Shown here piece by piece: positions 9,031 to 17,991 of a stretch of DNA of 64,000 nt (position 1 is the first letter of the stretch; each line of letters begins with the position of its first letter). The stretch is from the NCBI GenBank assembly GCA_965203865.1, contig OZ241916.1, forward strand, positions 1,798,001-1,862,000, read 5' to 3'. The DNA is from G965200765 sp965203865. Its GTDB lineage: Bacteria > Pseudomonadota > Gammaproteobacteria > Arenicellales > JAJDZL01. A program made the translations under genes and the position numbers. The notes beneath the pieces are model-generated. The model searched no databases and was not told where the DNA came from. It saw nothing but the letters and a program-made list of their open reading frames with translations.

Positions 9031-9997
9031 CTTTCGCCTCTTTATCGTATTATTCAAAATTGTATCATTGATTTGCAGGTCAACCGCCGACTTTTCAGCA
9101 ATTGGCCTGGTAGACTCATGCAATCGATTCCTTGCTTCACAGTTTTCAAGCCTCGTTGAAAAGCTGATTTTTACAAAAATGACTGACTACTTTCATAACA
9201 AGAACAAGGATAGCAATGTTTCATATTGTTGTCAAGTAAATTATTGATTAAATTAAAAAAAGGAAGAAAAAATGGTTGTTTTTCTGACAGCATGCAATCG
9301 GGGCTTGTATATGCAAAGCAAATGCAGGCAAATGCATTTGCTTTCAAGGCTTTACAACCTTTCAACGAGAAGCAATGCGTTTCTGACAACTTCCACCTGT
9401 TCGGAATATGCAATCTTCCGAATGAGTAAACTAAAAACTTCTTTGCCAGTAAATGCAGAAAACTGCAAACCAGAATTCCTGCTCTGGCATTGAAATGTTC
9501 TACTTTATTCGTCAATGCTTTAAATGAATCCGGGGCAACCTTTCCTGATTTTTCTTCAAGGCACTTAAATGTTGCAAAGTGCAATACACCATTCACACCT
9601 CTATCAGCACCTTCGCCACCTGAATTATGATGCTTTCCTTGGGTACCTATTGCTCCATATGCCCATTTTTCAAATCCAAAAGCATTCTGATTCGCAAATT
9701 CTCCAGCAGTGGTCGGATTGTATGGAGTACCTCAAGATTCTATATCGCCGGATTTCAGATTTGGAAAACTGGCCCGAATTCGTTCACACAGTAATCCGAC
9801 TGAAAATCTGAATATGTCAATTCCTGTCCACCGATAAAAACTTCTGCGATAATTCCAATAAAGCGATTCTCTTTCTATTGCTTTTACCTGATGCTTTTGT
9901 CATATTTTCACTATTTTCTGATCAATTCACTACAATTAGAAATGTATTGTATTTTTGCCATTTGTCAGAACCAGTCTATAAATCCATAATTTTATGT
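9031..9997. other. Long intergenic stretch with a perfect hairpin
   Basis: About 970 bp. I could not support any protein: the longest frame (9171-9596, minus, 141 codons) is Cys/Phe-rich and matches no family. A perfect inverted repeat lies at 9315-9344. The promoter for the HugZ-GloB pair should be in the last 200 bp. Confidence 0.45.
9315..9344. repeat. Perfect 12-bp inverted repeat, 6-nt loop
   Basis: Positions 9315-9326 pair without mismatch with 9333-9344, loop GGCAAA. There is no T-run on either side, so it is not a standard terminator. It sits in a gene-free region. Confidence 0.7.
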
Positions 9998-10522
9998 ATG
10001 AGTAGTAGAACCATCATCCAGGAGATAAACAGTCTTGTCAGTTCGCGTTCGACGCTTGAGCTGGCTACTGCTTCCAAAGATGGAATCCCTAGTGCCAGCT
10101 ACACTCCGTTTGTATACGGGGAAAATTTCAACTTGTACGTATTCATAAGTACGCTGGCAATTCACACGCATAACATTGCAGGTAACAACAAGGTATCAGC
10201 AATGATTATTGAAGACGAGAACAAATCGAATCTCTTTATTCGCGAACGCTTCACCTTGCAGTGTCAGGCCAAAATGCTTGAAAGAGAGTCTGAAGATTTC
10301 AAGAAATGGATCCAGTTGTACAAAAAACGCTTTGGAGTCATTGTAGATACACTGCTTCAGCTTGCCGACTTTTGCATGTATGAGTTGAAGCCAGAACGCG
10401 GTGTATACGTAAAGGGATTTGGACAAGCGTATCGAGTGGACGGACCTGCAATGTCCAGCGTCATTCATATCAAAAACCCTGCAAAGGATGCACAAGAAAG
10501 CAAAAATCAACAACAGGAGTAA
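9998..10522 (+). CDS. hugZ: HugZ-family pyridoxamine-phosphate-oxidase-like heme protein
   Basis: 174 aa from ATG 9998; an upstream in-frame extension to 9878 is hydrophobic junk not seen in the family. Split-barrel fold with the HugZ blocks SYTPFV, FISTLAIHTHNI, MIIEDE and the C-terminal VKGFGQAYRV. HugZ/HutZ proteins bind heme and take part in heme utilisation or breakdown for iron supply. The C-terminal heme-ligand region of full-length HugZ is short here, so binding rather than degradation is possible. The ribosome site of the next gene overlaps its stop, so the two form an operon. Confidence 0.8.
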   Translation: MSSRTIIQEINSLVSSRSTLELATASKDGIPSASYTPFVYGENFNLYVFISTLAIHTHNIAGNNKVSAMIIEDENKSNLFIRERFTLQCQAKMLERESEDFKKWIQLYKKRFGVIVDTLLQLADFCMYELKPERGVYVKGFGQAYRVDGPAMSSVIHIKNPAKDAQESKNQQQE

Positions 10523-10528
10523 ATTCAG

Positions 10529-11317
10529 TTGATCGTAGAGCAAATTTGGACCGGAAACGCTTATCGTAATTTCAACTACCTGATTGCTTGCCCTGAAAGC
10601 GGAGCGGCGATGGCGATAGACCCGCTTGACCACAGAAAGTGCTTGTCTCGGGCGAAAGCTCTGGGCTGGACTATAACGCAAGTTCTCAATACACACGAAC
10701 ACGGGGACCACACCGGCGGCAACGATCAAGTTATTTCAGCGACAAGTGCAAAGTTAATTGCTCACAAAAATGCCAAAAACAAGATTAGAGGCATTGACCA
10801 GGGCGTAGGTGCGGGCGATATACTAAAGGTCGGAACAGTTGAACTGGAAGTACTCGATACACCGGGTCATACAATGAGTCATGTATGCCTGTTATCGCAC
10901 GGAGAGTCACCAGCACTGTTTTGCGGCGATACGCTTTTCAACGCCGGTGCCGGCAATTGCCACAACGGCGGGCATCCGAACGAGCTCTATGAAACATTCG
11001 CGAACCAGCTGGAAAAACTTCCAAATGAAACCAGAATCTACCCCGGCCACGACTATATCATAAACAATCTCCAATTCACGCTTGACCGGGAACCGGATAA
11101 TAATGCAGCACGCACATGGCTCACAAAGCTTGAAGGTCAAGACCCGAGCAATGCCTTGACGACGACTTTGGCAATGGAAAAAGAGTTCAACACATTTTTC
11201 AGATTAAGCAGTCAAACAGTGATTGAACAACTACGAGAAAAATTTCCCGATTTGCCGGACAACCCTGACCGTAAGACAGTTTTTCTAAAGCTTCGTGAGC
11301 TGAGAAATCACTGGTGA
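10529..11317 (+). CDS. gloB: Hydroxyacylglutathione hydrolase (glyoxalase II)
   Basis: 262 aa. Metallo-beta-lactamase fold with the dinuclear metal motif THEHGDH at residues 55-61, then HTMSH, the FCGDTLF loop and YPGHDY; this order is that of glyoxalase II, which cleaves S-lactoylglutathione to D-lactate and glutathione in the cytoplasm. The C-terminal substrate-binding helical part (NALTTTLAMEKEFNTFFR) is present. The start is TTG, fixed by AGGAGT eight bases upstream. It ends 11 bp from the convergent alkB gene. A D-2-hydroxyacid dehydrogenase that could oxidise the D-lactate is at 13144-14535. Confidence 0.9.
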   Translation: MIVEQIWTGNAYRNFNYLIACPESGAAMAIDPLDHRKCLSRAKALGWTITQVLNTHEHGDHTGGNDQVISATSAKLIAHKNAKNKIRGIDQGVGAGDILKVGTVELEVLDTPGHTMSHVCLLSHGESPALFCGDTLFNAGAGNCHNGGHPNELYETFANQLEKLPNETRIYPGHDYIINNLQFTLDREPDNNAARTWLTKLEGQDPSNALTTTLAMEKEFNTFFRLSSQTVIEQLREKFPDLPDNPDRKTVFLKLRELRNHW

Positions 11318-11328
11318 TTAATCAGCTT

Positions 11329-11991
11329 TCAGGTTTGGCAATATATTTTCCGGAATGTCAGATTAATTCGCATTAGGGCTAAAGAAGGCTTTTTGGGAAC
11401 GCAATGCTTCCAGTTTTGCTGCGTTGCACCGCACATGATCAGTGCCGACCCATGACCAGGCATATATTCCCATTTCAGGCTTTTTTCTCGTACATGCTTC
11501 ATCGAGAATTTTCGAGAAGCTCCCAAGCTGATTGATGCAATAACTGGATTCGCGCCGAGTTCAGGCTCGTTATCTCGATGCCAGCCCATGCTGTCTTTTC
11601 CATCCCGGTATAAATTCATTAGTACGCTGTTGAAACGAACGCCCGTTGCAGCTTCCAGCTTGTCCCGAATCTCATTTAAGGTTGGAGTCCATTTTTGCGG
11701 CTTGTTTTCAAGTCCGGAGTAAGTATAAACTGCACCCGGATCCCCATGCCAGGCCGACAATCTCGGCGAATTGATCACTCGGCCACCCATCCGAATTTTC
11801 GGTTGTTTCCAGTTGGTTTTCAACACGAACTCCTCGAAATACCTTATTCCGGTCTGATAATCAAAAAATTCATCTTGAATCCAGAGTTCACCGTCTGCAA
11901 GCTCAATCTGAACAAAATGTCTTGCTGCCAAATACTCACCAACAGACTTGCCAATTTTCAAGGAACCACTGGCCTCACAATTTGAATTCAT
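11329..11991 (-). CDS. alkB: AlkB-type alpha-ketoglutarate-dependent DNA/RNA repair dioxygenase
   Basis: 220 aa from ATG 11991, chosen because it overlaps the stop of the upstream gene as ATGA, a translational-coupling junction; the longer frame to 12102 only reads through that gene. Fe(II) ligands are His138 and Asp140 (GWHRDNEPELG) and His196 (KHCVPK); Arg208 and Arg214 in RINLTFR bind 2-oxoglutarate. It should remove alkyl groups from 1-methyladenine and 3-methylcytosine type lesions. More similar in layout to the ALKBH2/3-like bacterial group than to E. coli AlkB. Confidence 0.88.
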   Translation of the reverse strand: MNSNCEASGSLKIGKSVGEYLAARHFVQIELADGELWIQDEFFDYQTGIRYFEEFVLKTNWKQPKIRMGGRVINSPRLSAWHGDPGAVYTYSGLENKPQKWTPTLNEIRDKLEAATGVRFNSVLMNLYRDGKDSMGWHRDNEPELGANPVIASISLGASRKFSMKHVREKSLKWEYMPGHGSALIMCGATQQNWKHCVPKKPSLALMRINLTFRKIYCQT

Positions 11992-12530
11992 AACCGGTCG
12001 ATTTTCGTATGCTTCGCCTTTCTCCCTCCGCGACGTACACGCTGTTCCTGCTTTTCTATTTTGACACTCAGCAGGCACCAACCAAGCAGAACTGACCTGC
12101 ACTCATCCGTTGAAATCAATTCAAGCGCGCTCTGCCGGTCAGGATGCGCAAGCACGACCAGGAAACCGCCTAGTTCTAGCATTTCGAGGCTCCTGTTCAC
12201 CAGCTCGTCATTCAAACTATACTCGTCAATCACAATCACACCGAATTTGTGGCTGCCAATATCGTTTAAAAAATCCAATGGGCTTTGACGATGAAATGCA
12301 ACCCTCAAATCTGATTGCAATATCTGCTCCTGAGGCAATTCGACAGTATCAGGTTCAAGATTTATAACGCACCGCGTCATTGGATCCATGCCGCGCAAAA
12401 TTGACTCTCCGAAGGCTAGCGGCAACTTTCCGATTGCCAGAATCAAAGTCTCTCGCTTTGAAGAAACAATAGTGGTCAAAAAGTCGCTTGCAGAGGGATG
12501 AAGAGTTTCACTCATTGAATATCCAGCCAT
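11988..12530 (-). CDS. Small Rossmann-like protein, possible degenerate methyltransferase
   Basis: 180 aa; a second ATG at 12515 (MSETLHPSAS) has a GGA-type site and may be the true start. I do not recognise a family with certainty. The order beta strand-glycine region (LILAIGKLP), acidic strand end (CVINLEPD), FGVIVIDEYS and LELGGFLVVLAHPD resembles a class I SAM methyltransferase core, but the glycine-rich SAM loop is not convincing. The tail is basic (RVRRGGRKAKHTK), suggesting nucleic acid contact. Its stop overlaps the alkB start by 4 bp, so it probably acts with AlkB. Confidence 0.45.
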   Translation of the reverse strand: MAGYSMSETLHPSASDFLTTIVSSKRETLILAIGKLPLAFGESILRGMDPMTRCVINLEPDTVELPQEQILQSDLRVAFHRQSPLDFLNDIGSHKFGVIVIDEYSLNDELVNRSLEMLELGGFLVVLAHPDRQSALELISTDECRSVLLGWCLLSVKIEKQEQRVRRGGRKAKHTKIDRL

Positions 12531-12588
12531 TTTGAGCTTGAAAGCCAGAAAGTTTAAAAAAAGTTATTGAATTTGTTTCTAAATACAA

Positions 12589-12618
12589 TTGGACGAAAGT
12601 GAGTTTCTGCCTTATAAT
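12589..12618 (+). promoter_or_regulatory. Sigma-70-like promoter for the Fur-family gene
   Basis: TTGGAC at 12589-12594, 18-bp spacer, and a perfect TATAAT at 12613-12618, 38 bp before the ATG. The spacer and downstream AT-rich stretch could hold an operator but no clear palindrome was seen. Confidence 0.5.
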
Positions 12619-12656
12619 AAATTATTTAATGCAAATAAAACTATTTATAAAATTCA

Positions 12657-13070
12657 ATGGATAATTCAGACCTTGATTCCCATTTACGCGAACACGGTGT
12701 AATGCCAACTCCGCAACGGTTGAGGATAGCTCGCGTTATACTCATAAAGCATGCTCACATGTCCGCTGAGGAAATATATCGCAATGTAAACGGTCCTTGG
12801 CCGCCTGTGTCTCGCGCTACCGTATACAACACTTTGGGATTATTCGTAGAAAAAGGCTTGTTGCGAGAAGTGGTTGTTGACCCGAACAAAGTCTATTACG
12901 ATTCTAATGTTGAAGCGCCTCATCATCACTTTTACGACAAAGAATCTGGCGAGATCACTGACATACCCGCCGAGGACATTGATATAAAAAATGTTCCCGA
13001 GCCGCCGGATGGCAAGGAAATCGACCAGGTCGACGTTGTTGTCAAGTTGAAGCAATCCGCATCAACTTAG
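12657..13070 (+). CDS. Fur-superfamily regulator, Irr-like
   Basis: 137 aa. Winged-helix DNA-binding part at residues 14-70 with VSRATVYNTL as recognition helix, then a dimerisation domain. The HHH triplet (89-91, PHHHFY), DIPAEDI and the end VPEPPDGKEI-x-VDVVVKL are like the iron response regulator Irr, which senses heme, rather than like Fur or Zur; the C-terminal CxxC zinc pair of Fur is absent. It likely controls iron or peroxide genes. It is monocistronic, with its own promoter and a following hairpin. Confidence 0.75.
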   Translation: MDNSDLDSHLREHGVMPTPQRLRIARVILIKHAHMSAEEIYRNVNGPWPPVSRATVYNTLGLFVEKGLLREVVVDPNKVYYDSNVEAPHHHFYDKESGEITDIPAEDIDIKNVPEPPDGKEIDQVDVVVKLKQSAST

Positions 13071-13093
13071 TGTAGCCAATTCAATCAAGAGTA

Positions 13094-13115
13094 AACCGCA
13101 GGAATTCTTGCGGTT
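13094..13115 (+). terminator. Hairpin after the Fur-family gene
   Basis: Perfect 7-bp stem AACCGCA / TGCGGTT with an 8-nt loop, 24 bp after the stop and followed by CTTCCGTTT. A weak rho-independent terminator, possibly bidirectional with the convergent dehydrogenase gene. Confidence 0.5.
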
Positions 13116-13143
13116 CTTCCGTTTGGCGCGATTGTAGCGATGT

Positions 13144-14535
13144 TCAAACACGAACAATCTTGCCCGGGTTCATGATGTTGTCCGGATCCAATGCTTTTTT
13201 AATCGTTCTCATTACACTGACAGCCTCGCCGTGCTCCGCAATCAGAAAATCAAGCTTGCCATGGCCTATGCCATGCTCCCCCGTGCAGGTTCCTTCCATT
13301 TCCAACGCTCGCATTACCATGCGTTCATGAAGTTCTTGCGCCCTTCTTTCTTCATCCGGGTCCGAATGGTCCACAACAAATACCAAATGAAAATTCCCGT
13401 CACCAGCATGCCCCACAATGGGAGCGATCAAGCCTGATTCTTCGATATCACGCTTTGTCTCCATAATGCATTCAGCCAAGCGGGATATTGGAACACATAC
13501 ATCCGTAGCCCAAATCTCTGCATTCGGACGCATCATTTTCGCTGCATAGGCAGCATCATGCCGAGCTTGCCAAAGTCGATTTCGTTCTTCCGCATGCACT
13601 GTCCACTGAAATGGTCCACTCCCATACTCTTCGCAAATCGCTTGTACGATTCCTGTTTGGTCAGCGACAGAAACATCCGTTCCGTGAAACTCCAAGAACA
13701 ATGTGAACTCTTCCGGGTAGTCCGTCTTGGAGTATTGATTGATGGCACGCATCATTACGTCGTCCAGCAATTCAATTCGAGCAATCGGCACTCCTAGCTG
13801 GATAGTTTCGATTACAGTCCTTACGGCATTTTCCAAATCCGGGAAATTAACAACAGCTGAAGCAATTTCACCAGGAATTCCATAGATTCTTAATGTGATT
13901 TCTGTAATTACTCCCAGTGTACCTTCAGACCCTACGAATAGCCGGGTCAAATCGTACCCGGCCGCGGACTTTCTTGCGCGTTTGGAAGTCTTGATAATTC
14001 TCCCATCTGCGAGCACCACTGTTAAAGAAAGCACGTTTTCACGCATGGTTCCATAGCGTACAGCATTGGTGCCAGAAGCTCTGGTTGAGGTCATTCCACC
14101 TAGCGAAGCATCTGCTCCCGGGTCGATTGGAAAAAACAATCCCAAGTCTTTGAGATGATGATTTAACTGTTTTCGGGTAACTCCGGGTTGAACTATCACA
14201 TCCAAATCGTCCGAATTTACTTGAAGTATTTCATTCATCTCGGCCATATTCAGGCAAATTCCACCGTGCAACGCGCCTACATGCCCTTCCAGGCCTGTCC
14301 CGGTACCGTAAGGAATTACCGGAGTCAAATTCTTGCTACAAATTTCAACAACCTGCGAAACTTCTTCGGTTGAACGAGGTGCGAATATTGCATCGGGCGG
14401 CATTGAATCATGAAAAGATTCGTCTTTTCCAAACTGCTCGCGTACACTTTCAGAAGTGATGATGCGCTCACCGAAAAGTTCTTGAAGTTCTTCAATGGTT
14501 CCTTTGCAAGTAACCGAAATTGCTGCTTCAGTCAT
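13144..14535 (-). CDS. FAD-linked D-2-hydroxyacid (D-lactate/glycolate) dehydrogenase
   Basis: 463 aa. FAD-binding PCMH domain (residues about 45-225) with IPYGTGTGLEGH and the DPGADASLGGMTSTRASG segment, then the FAD-oxidase C domain ending in GHAGDGNFH, GEHGIGHGK and the terminal LDPDNIMNPGK signature. This is the GlcD / D-lactate dehydrogenase (cytochrome) family, a respiratory-chain donor. No glcE or glcF follows, so D-lactate dehydrogenase is more likely than the glycolate oxidase complex. It follows puuB by 80 bp on the same strand. Confidence 0.85.
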   Translation of the reverse strand: MTEAAISVTCKGTIEELQELFGERIITSESVREQFGKDESFHDSMPPDAIFAPRSTEEVSQVVEICSKNLTPVIPYGTGTGLEGHVGALHGGICLNMAEMNEILQVNSDDLDVIVQPGVTRKQLNHHLKDLGLFFPIDPGADASLGGMTSTRASGTNAVRYGTMRENVLSLTVVLADGRIIKTSKRARKSAAGYDLTRLFVGSEGTLGVITEITLRIYGIPGEIASAVVNFPDLENAVRTVIETIQLGVPIARIELLDDVMMRAINQYSKTDYPEEFTLFLEFHGTDVSVADQTGIVQAICEEYGSGPFQWTVHAEERNRLWQARHDAAYAAKMMRPNAEIWATDVCVPISRLAECIMETKRDIEESGLIAPIVGHAGDGNFHLVFVVDHSDPDEERRAQELHERMVMRALEMEGTCTGEHGIGHGKLDFLIAEHGEAVSVMRTIKKALDPDNIMNPGKIVRV

Positions 14536-14615
14536 AACGTAACACCGTCAAGTTTGTTGAATTCGATACACAAAAGCATAACATGTCCTCACTGTGCATG
14601 CCAATTTGTGCAAAC

Positions 14616-15944
14616 TCAACCGAGAAATTTGTCTTTCCAAATCCCGAGTTGCTCGCGCGTAATATGAAAGATTTTTTCCATGCTGAAAGTGGTCCAATTC
14701 CACTGCTTGGCACCCGGAAATGAATGATGCGGAATCCTGGAAAACACATCAAATCTTTCACTATCTCCTGCAATTGCCTCCGCCAGTAATTTACCGGCAA
14801 GATTTGCAAGTGCAAAACCATGGCCTGCATATCCGATGGCATAATAAACATTCTTTTCCAATTCGCCAAAGGCGGGCAGGTCACTGGGCGTAAGCGCAAT
14901 TCTTCCATCCCAGGCATAGTCAATCCGGACATTCGCCAATTCTGGATAAACTGACAGCATCTTTCGCCGCATACCGGCCTCAATTTCTTTCTCATTTCTT
15001 GGAAAAAGATTTCCACCGCCCCCGAACAGTAGCCTTTTGTCTTCAGACAATCGAAAATAATTCAGATTGTACCGGGATTCGTAAACAGCAACATCCGCTT
15101 TGTTTATCTTGTTCGCAATATTATCGTTTAACGGTTCAGTTGCGATGATAAAGCTACGAACTGGCAAGATCATACGCTGAAGTACAGAAGACAATCTGCC
15201 CAGATAGGCATTGCATGCGATAACGGCTGTACGAGATTTTATTTTGGCACCGCAAACAGTTTCAACCAGCACCTCGCCAGAAGAATTTGTAAATTCCTTG
15301 ACTGACGAATTTTCGTAAATACGCACACCGGCATCAGCTGCTACATTGGCCAGTCCTACTACATAGTTCAGAGGATGAATGTGTCCTGCTCCCATGTCAA
15401 GCTTCCCACCGAAGTAGCAGTCTGTTCCCAGCATTTCTGCAATCTCTGACCTGCTGATATAGTTCACCGAAGAATAGCCGCACTTGTTTTGAAGATATTC
15501 CACTTCAGCATGAATCTCTTCACTCGCCGCACGAGAACAAGCCGCTGCAATAATTCCAGGCTTGTAGGCACAAGGCAGGTCGTGACGCTGAAGCCGGTTT
15601 AGAACTTCCTGTTTTGCCTCCTCGCACAATACCCAGAATTCATTCGCACTTTCACTTCCAAACTCTTCTTCAACTTCACTTTGCGACCAACTTAATCCGG
15701 TGCCTAGTTGGCCGCCATTTCTACCCGACGCCCCCCAGCCAACACGATTGGCCTCCAAGAGAACCACGCTGTAGTTTCGCTCTGCCAGATTCAGCGCAGC
15801 TGAAATTCCAGTGAATCCACCGCCGATAATACAAACATCGCAATTGATGGAATCTTCCAGTTTCGGAAAATCCCGCACACCAGTTGCTGTTGCAACATAG
15901 TACGAATTTGCATGAGGTTCAGACAGAACTGGGTTACTTGCCAC
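14616..15944 (-). CDS. puuB: Gamma-glutamylputrescine oxidase-like FAD enzyme
   Basis: 442 aa. DAO-family flavoprotein: dinucleotide-binding CDVCIIGGGFTGISAALNL near residue 33, then GRNGGQLGTG, and the C-terminal GYAGHGFALANLAGKLLAE. PuuB oxidises gamma-glutamylputrescine to the aldehyde with hydrogen peroxide release. The assignment rests largely on its place 12 bp downstream of the puuA-type synthetase; other glycine/D-amino acid oxidases share the domains. A peroxiredoxin gene lies just beyond puuA, divergently. Confidence 0.82.
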   Translation of the reverse strand: MASNPVLSEPHANSYYVATATGVRDFPKLEDSINCDVCIIGGGFTGISAALNLAERNYSVVLLEANRVGWGASGRNGGQLGTGLSWSQSEVEEEFGSESANEFWVLCEEAKQEVLNRLQRHDLPCAYKPGIIAAACSRAASEEIHAEVEYLQNKCGYSSVNYISRSEIAEMLGTDCYFGGKLDMGAGHIHPLNYVVGLANVAADAGVRIYENSSVKEFTNSSGEVLVETVCGAKIKSRTAVIACNAYLGRLSSVLQRMILPVRSFIIATEPLNDNIANKINKADVAVYESRYNLNYFRLSEDKRLLFGGGGNLFPRNEKEIEAGMRRKMLSVYPELANVRIDYAWDGRIALTPSDLPAFGELEKNVYYAIGYAGHGFALANLAGKLLAEAIAGDSERFDVFSRIPHHSFPGAKQWNWTTFSMEKIFHITREQLGIWKDKFLG

Positions 15945-15956
15945 AACGACTACGCA

Positions 15957-17321
15957 CTACAAGTACCAGTTGTACTCTCTGTCCGTTATATATTGACCGA
16001 ATTTTTCTCTCTCGCCGCTTTTCAGCTCACAGAACAGTTCTACATAGTTGGAGGACAGGTAGTCAGCTGCAAACTCTGAATTGCGAAGCCTGTCAATTGC
16101 AGAACTCCAGTCAAAAGGAAGACTGGGATCTATTTCCATAACAGCGTTCGTACCGATTGCAGGCGGACCAGGGTCAACAGAATGTTCCAATCCATAGTGA
16201 ACCCCAGCTAAAATCGCCGCGAGTACCAAGTATGGATTTGCATCTGCTCCTGCAATACGGTGTTCCAGTCGTCTTGAGCCTTCCTCGCCCGCTGGAATAC
16301 GAACTGCTACCGACCGATTATTCGCGCCCCAGCTCCTGGTTAGCGGAACATAGGATTCTGGTACAAATCGTCGGTACGCATTTTCGTGGGGAGCAAAAAT
16401 CGCAATCATGTCGCCCATTGAATGAAGAAGGCCCCCAACTACATGGCGAAGTAGACTATTTCCGAGAGGACTGTCCCCTACAAACACATTTTCGCCCATT
16501 TTGTTTTTCAAACTCAAATGAACATGCATACCGCTTCCGCTGAGGTCAGTAAACGGCTTGGACATAAACGTGGCTCTCATCCCCTGTGTCTTGGCAACTG
16601 CCTGTATCACCCGTCTTAAAAGCATGCAATGGTCGGCAGCAGACAACGGGTCGTCAACATGGCGCAAGTTGATTTCATACTGTGACGGAGAATACTCGCT
16701 CACTAATACTGAAGCCGGAATTCGCTGCTCTTTGCAGTATTCATTCACATTGTTCATAAATTCCATCTGTTCGTCCAGATCTTCCATGGAGTACACCTGA
16801 AATTCATCGCCCCGCGCTCCTGTTCTGTGCGAGAGGGGCATTTGCGGTCGCCCGCGCCAGTCCAGCTTCTGGTCAAGCAGGTAAAACTCCAGTTCAAATG
16901 CAATTTCCGCGATAAATCCCAACGTGTTGAATTGGTTAACAACCATTGAAGCAACATTTCTTGGGTCTACCAAACAGGGGGTGCCGTCGTCGCTGAACAT
17001 TCGTGTCAGTACTTGACCGGATTTTTCCATTCTCCAAGGAACTATCGCTGTCGTCCCTGGAATCGGAAACAGTGTTCCGTCCGGGTCGCCGTCTTCCATA
17101 CCTCGCCCGCATGGATCTGAACTATCGCCATCTACGTTCAAAAGAAAACAACTTTCCGGGATTTGCATTCCCTGAGTGTAGACTTTCTCACCTTCTTCAC
17201 GCGTAAACCGCTTGCCACGCGCATGACCGCAATTGTCGAAAAAAATCGCGTCAATATATTGCAAGTCTGGATGTTTCTTTACCAACTCCTCAAAATCATT
17301 CAATGCTAATTCGCGTTCCAT
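15957..17321 (-). CDS. puuA: Gamma-glutamylputrescine synthetase (glutamine synthetase family)
   Basis: 454 aa. Glutamine-synthetase fold: the small N-terminal beta-grasp part is followed by the catalytic domain with FELEFYLLD, MHVHLSLKN, the APHENAYRRFVP block and RLEHRIAGADANPYL. The absent adenylylation-site region and the length fit PuuA, which ligates glutamate to putrescine using ATP. The gene heads the puuA-puuB set and is divergent from the peroxiredoxin gene across 183 bp. Confidence 0.87.
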   Translation of the reverse strand: MERELALNDFEELVKKHPDLQYIDAIFFDNCGHARGKRFTREEGEKVYTQGMQIPESCFLLNVDGDSSDPCGRGMEDGDPDGTLFPIPGTTAIVPWRMEKSGQVLTRMFSDDGTPCLVDPRNVASMVVNQFNTLGFIAEIAFELEFYLLDQKLDWRGRPQMPLSHRTGARGDEFQVYSMEDLDEQMEFMNNVNEYCKEQRIPASVLVSEYSPSQYEINLRHVDDPLSAADHCMLLRRVIQAVAKTQGMRATFMSKPFTDLSGSGMHVHLSLKNKMGENVFVGDSPLGNSLLRHVVGGLLHSMGDMIAIFAPHENAYRRFVPESYVPLTRSWGANNRSVAVRIPAGEEGSRRLEHRIAGADANPYLVLAAILAGVHYGLEHSVDPGPPAIGTNAVMEIDPSLPFDWSSAIDRLRNSEFAADYLSSNYVELFCELKSGEREKFGQYITDREYNWYL

Positions 17322-17504
17322 GTGTTCTTAATGCCAAATTTGCTGGCGATTCGATTATTGTGATTGTTAATTGTAATTCTTGAATTGCCAAATCAAGTAA
17401 ATTATTGCAGTGAAGCAAAATTTGGGTATTATCAGGCTACAATCAATTTGCTGGAAAGTATATTTTACGAATATTGGCACTTAATATTAATTGGAGAATT
17501 TATT

Positions 17505-17984
17505 ATGACAATTCAAGTAGGAGACAGAATTCCAAAAGCAACACTGTATAAAATGGAAAATAACAGCCCGAGTGCTGTAAATACAGAAGAATTTTTTAAA
17601 GGCAAGAAGATCGTACTATTTGCCTTGCCAGGTGCATTTACACCCACTTGCTCGGCAGCTCATCTTCCAGGCTATGTAGTGAATGCAGACAAATTGCAAA
17701 ACATGGGTGTAGATGTAATTGCCTGCTTGTCTGTAAACGATGTCTTTGTGATGGGAGCATGGCAAGAATCACAAAATGCTGATTCAATCGAAATGCTTGC
17801 TGATGGCAGCGCAGAGTTTACCAAGGCTGTTGGCTTGGAACTCGATTTAACCGATAAAGGGCTAGGGCTACGTTCAGACAGGTACGCCATGATCGTTGAA
17901 GACGGAGTCGTAACTGCACTGAACCGCGAGGCTCCGGGCAAATTCGAGGTTAGCGACGCTGAATCGATTATGAATCTTCTGTAA
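17505..17984 (+). CDS. Peroxiredoxin (Prx5 type)
   Basis: 159 aa from ATG 17505, which has GGAG at the right distance; upstream in-frame codons are not protein-like. The peroxidatic Cys49 lies in PGAFTPTCSAAHLPGY, typical of glutathione/glutaredoxin-dependent Prx5 peroxiredoxins. No second conserved resolving Cys (Cys75 in ACLSVND sits at the E. coli-type position only loosely). It reduces hydrogen peroxide and alkyl peroxides in the cytoplasm; the divergent puuAB genes make peroxide. The end is 7 bp from the convergent adenosine kinase gene. Confidence 0.9.
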   Translation: MTIQVGDRIPKATLYKMENNSPSAVNTEEFFKGKKIVLFALPGAFTPTCSAAHLPGYVVNADKLQNMGVDVIACLSVNDVFVMGAWQESQNADSIEMLADGSAEFTKAVGLELDLTDKGLGLRSDRYAMIVEDGVVTALNREAPGKFEVSDAESIMNLL

Positions 17985-17991
17985 ATGTGAA

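Noticed and set aside
9171..9596. 141-codon minus-strand frame as a gene
   Set aside because: No family, unusual Cys/Phe content, no ribosome site.
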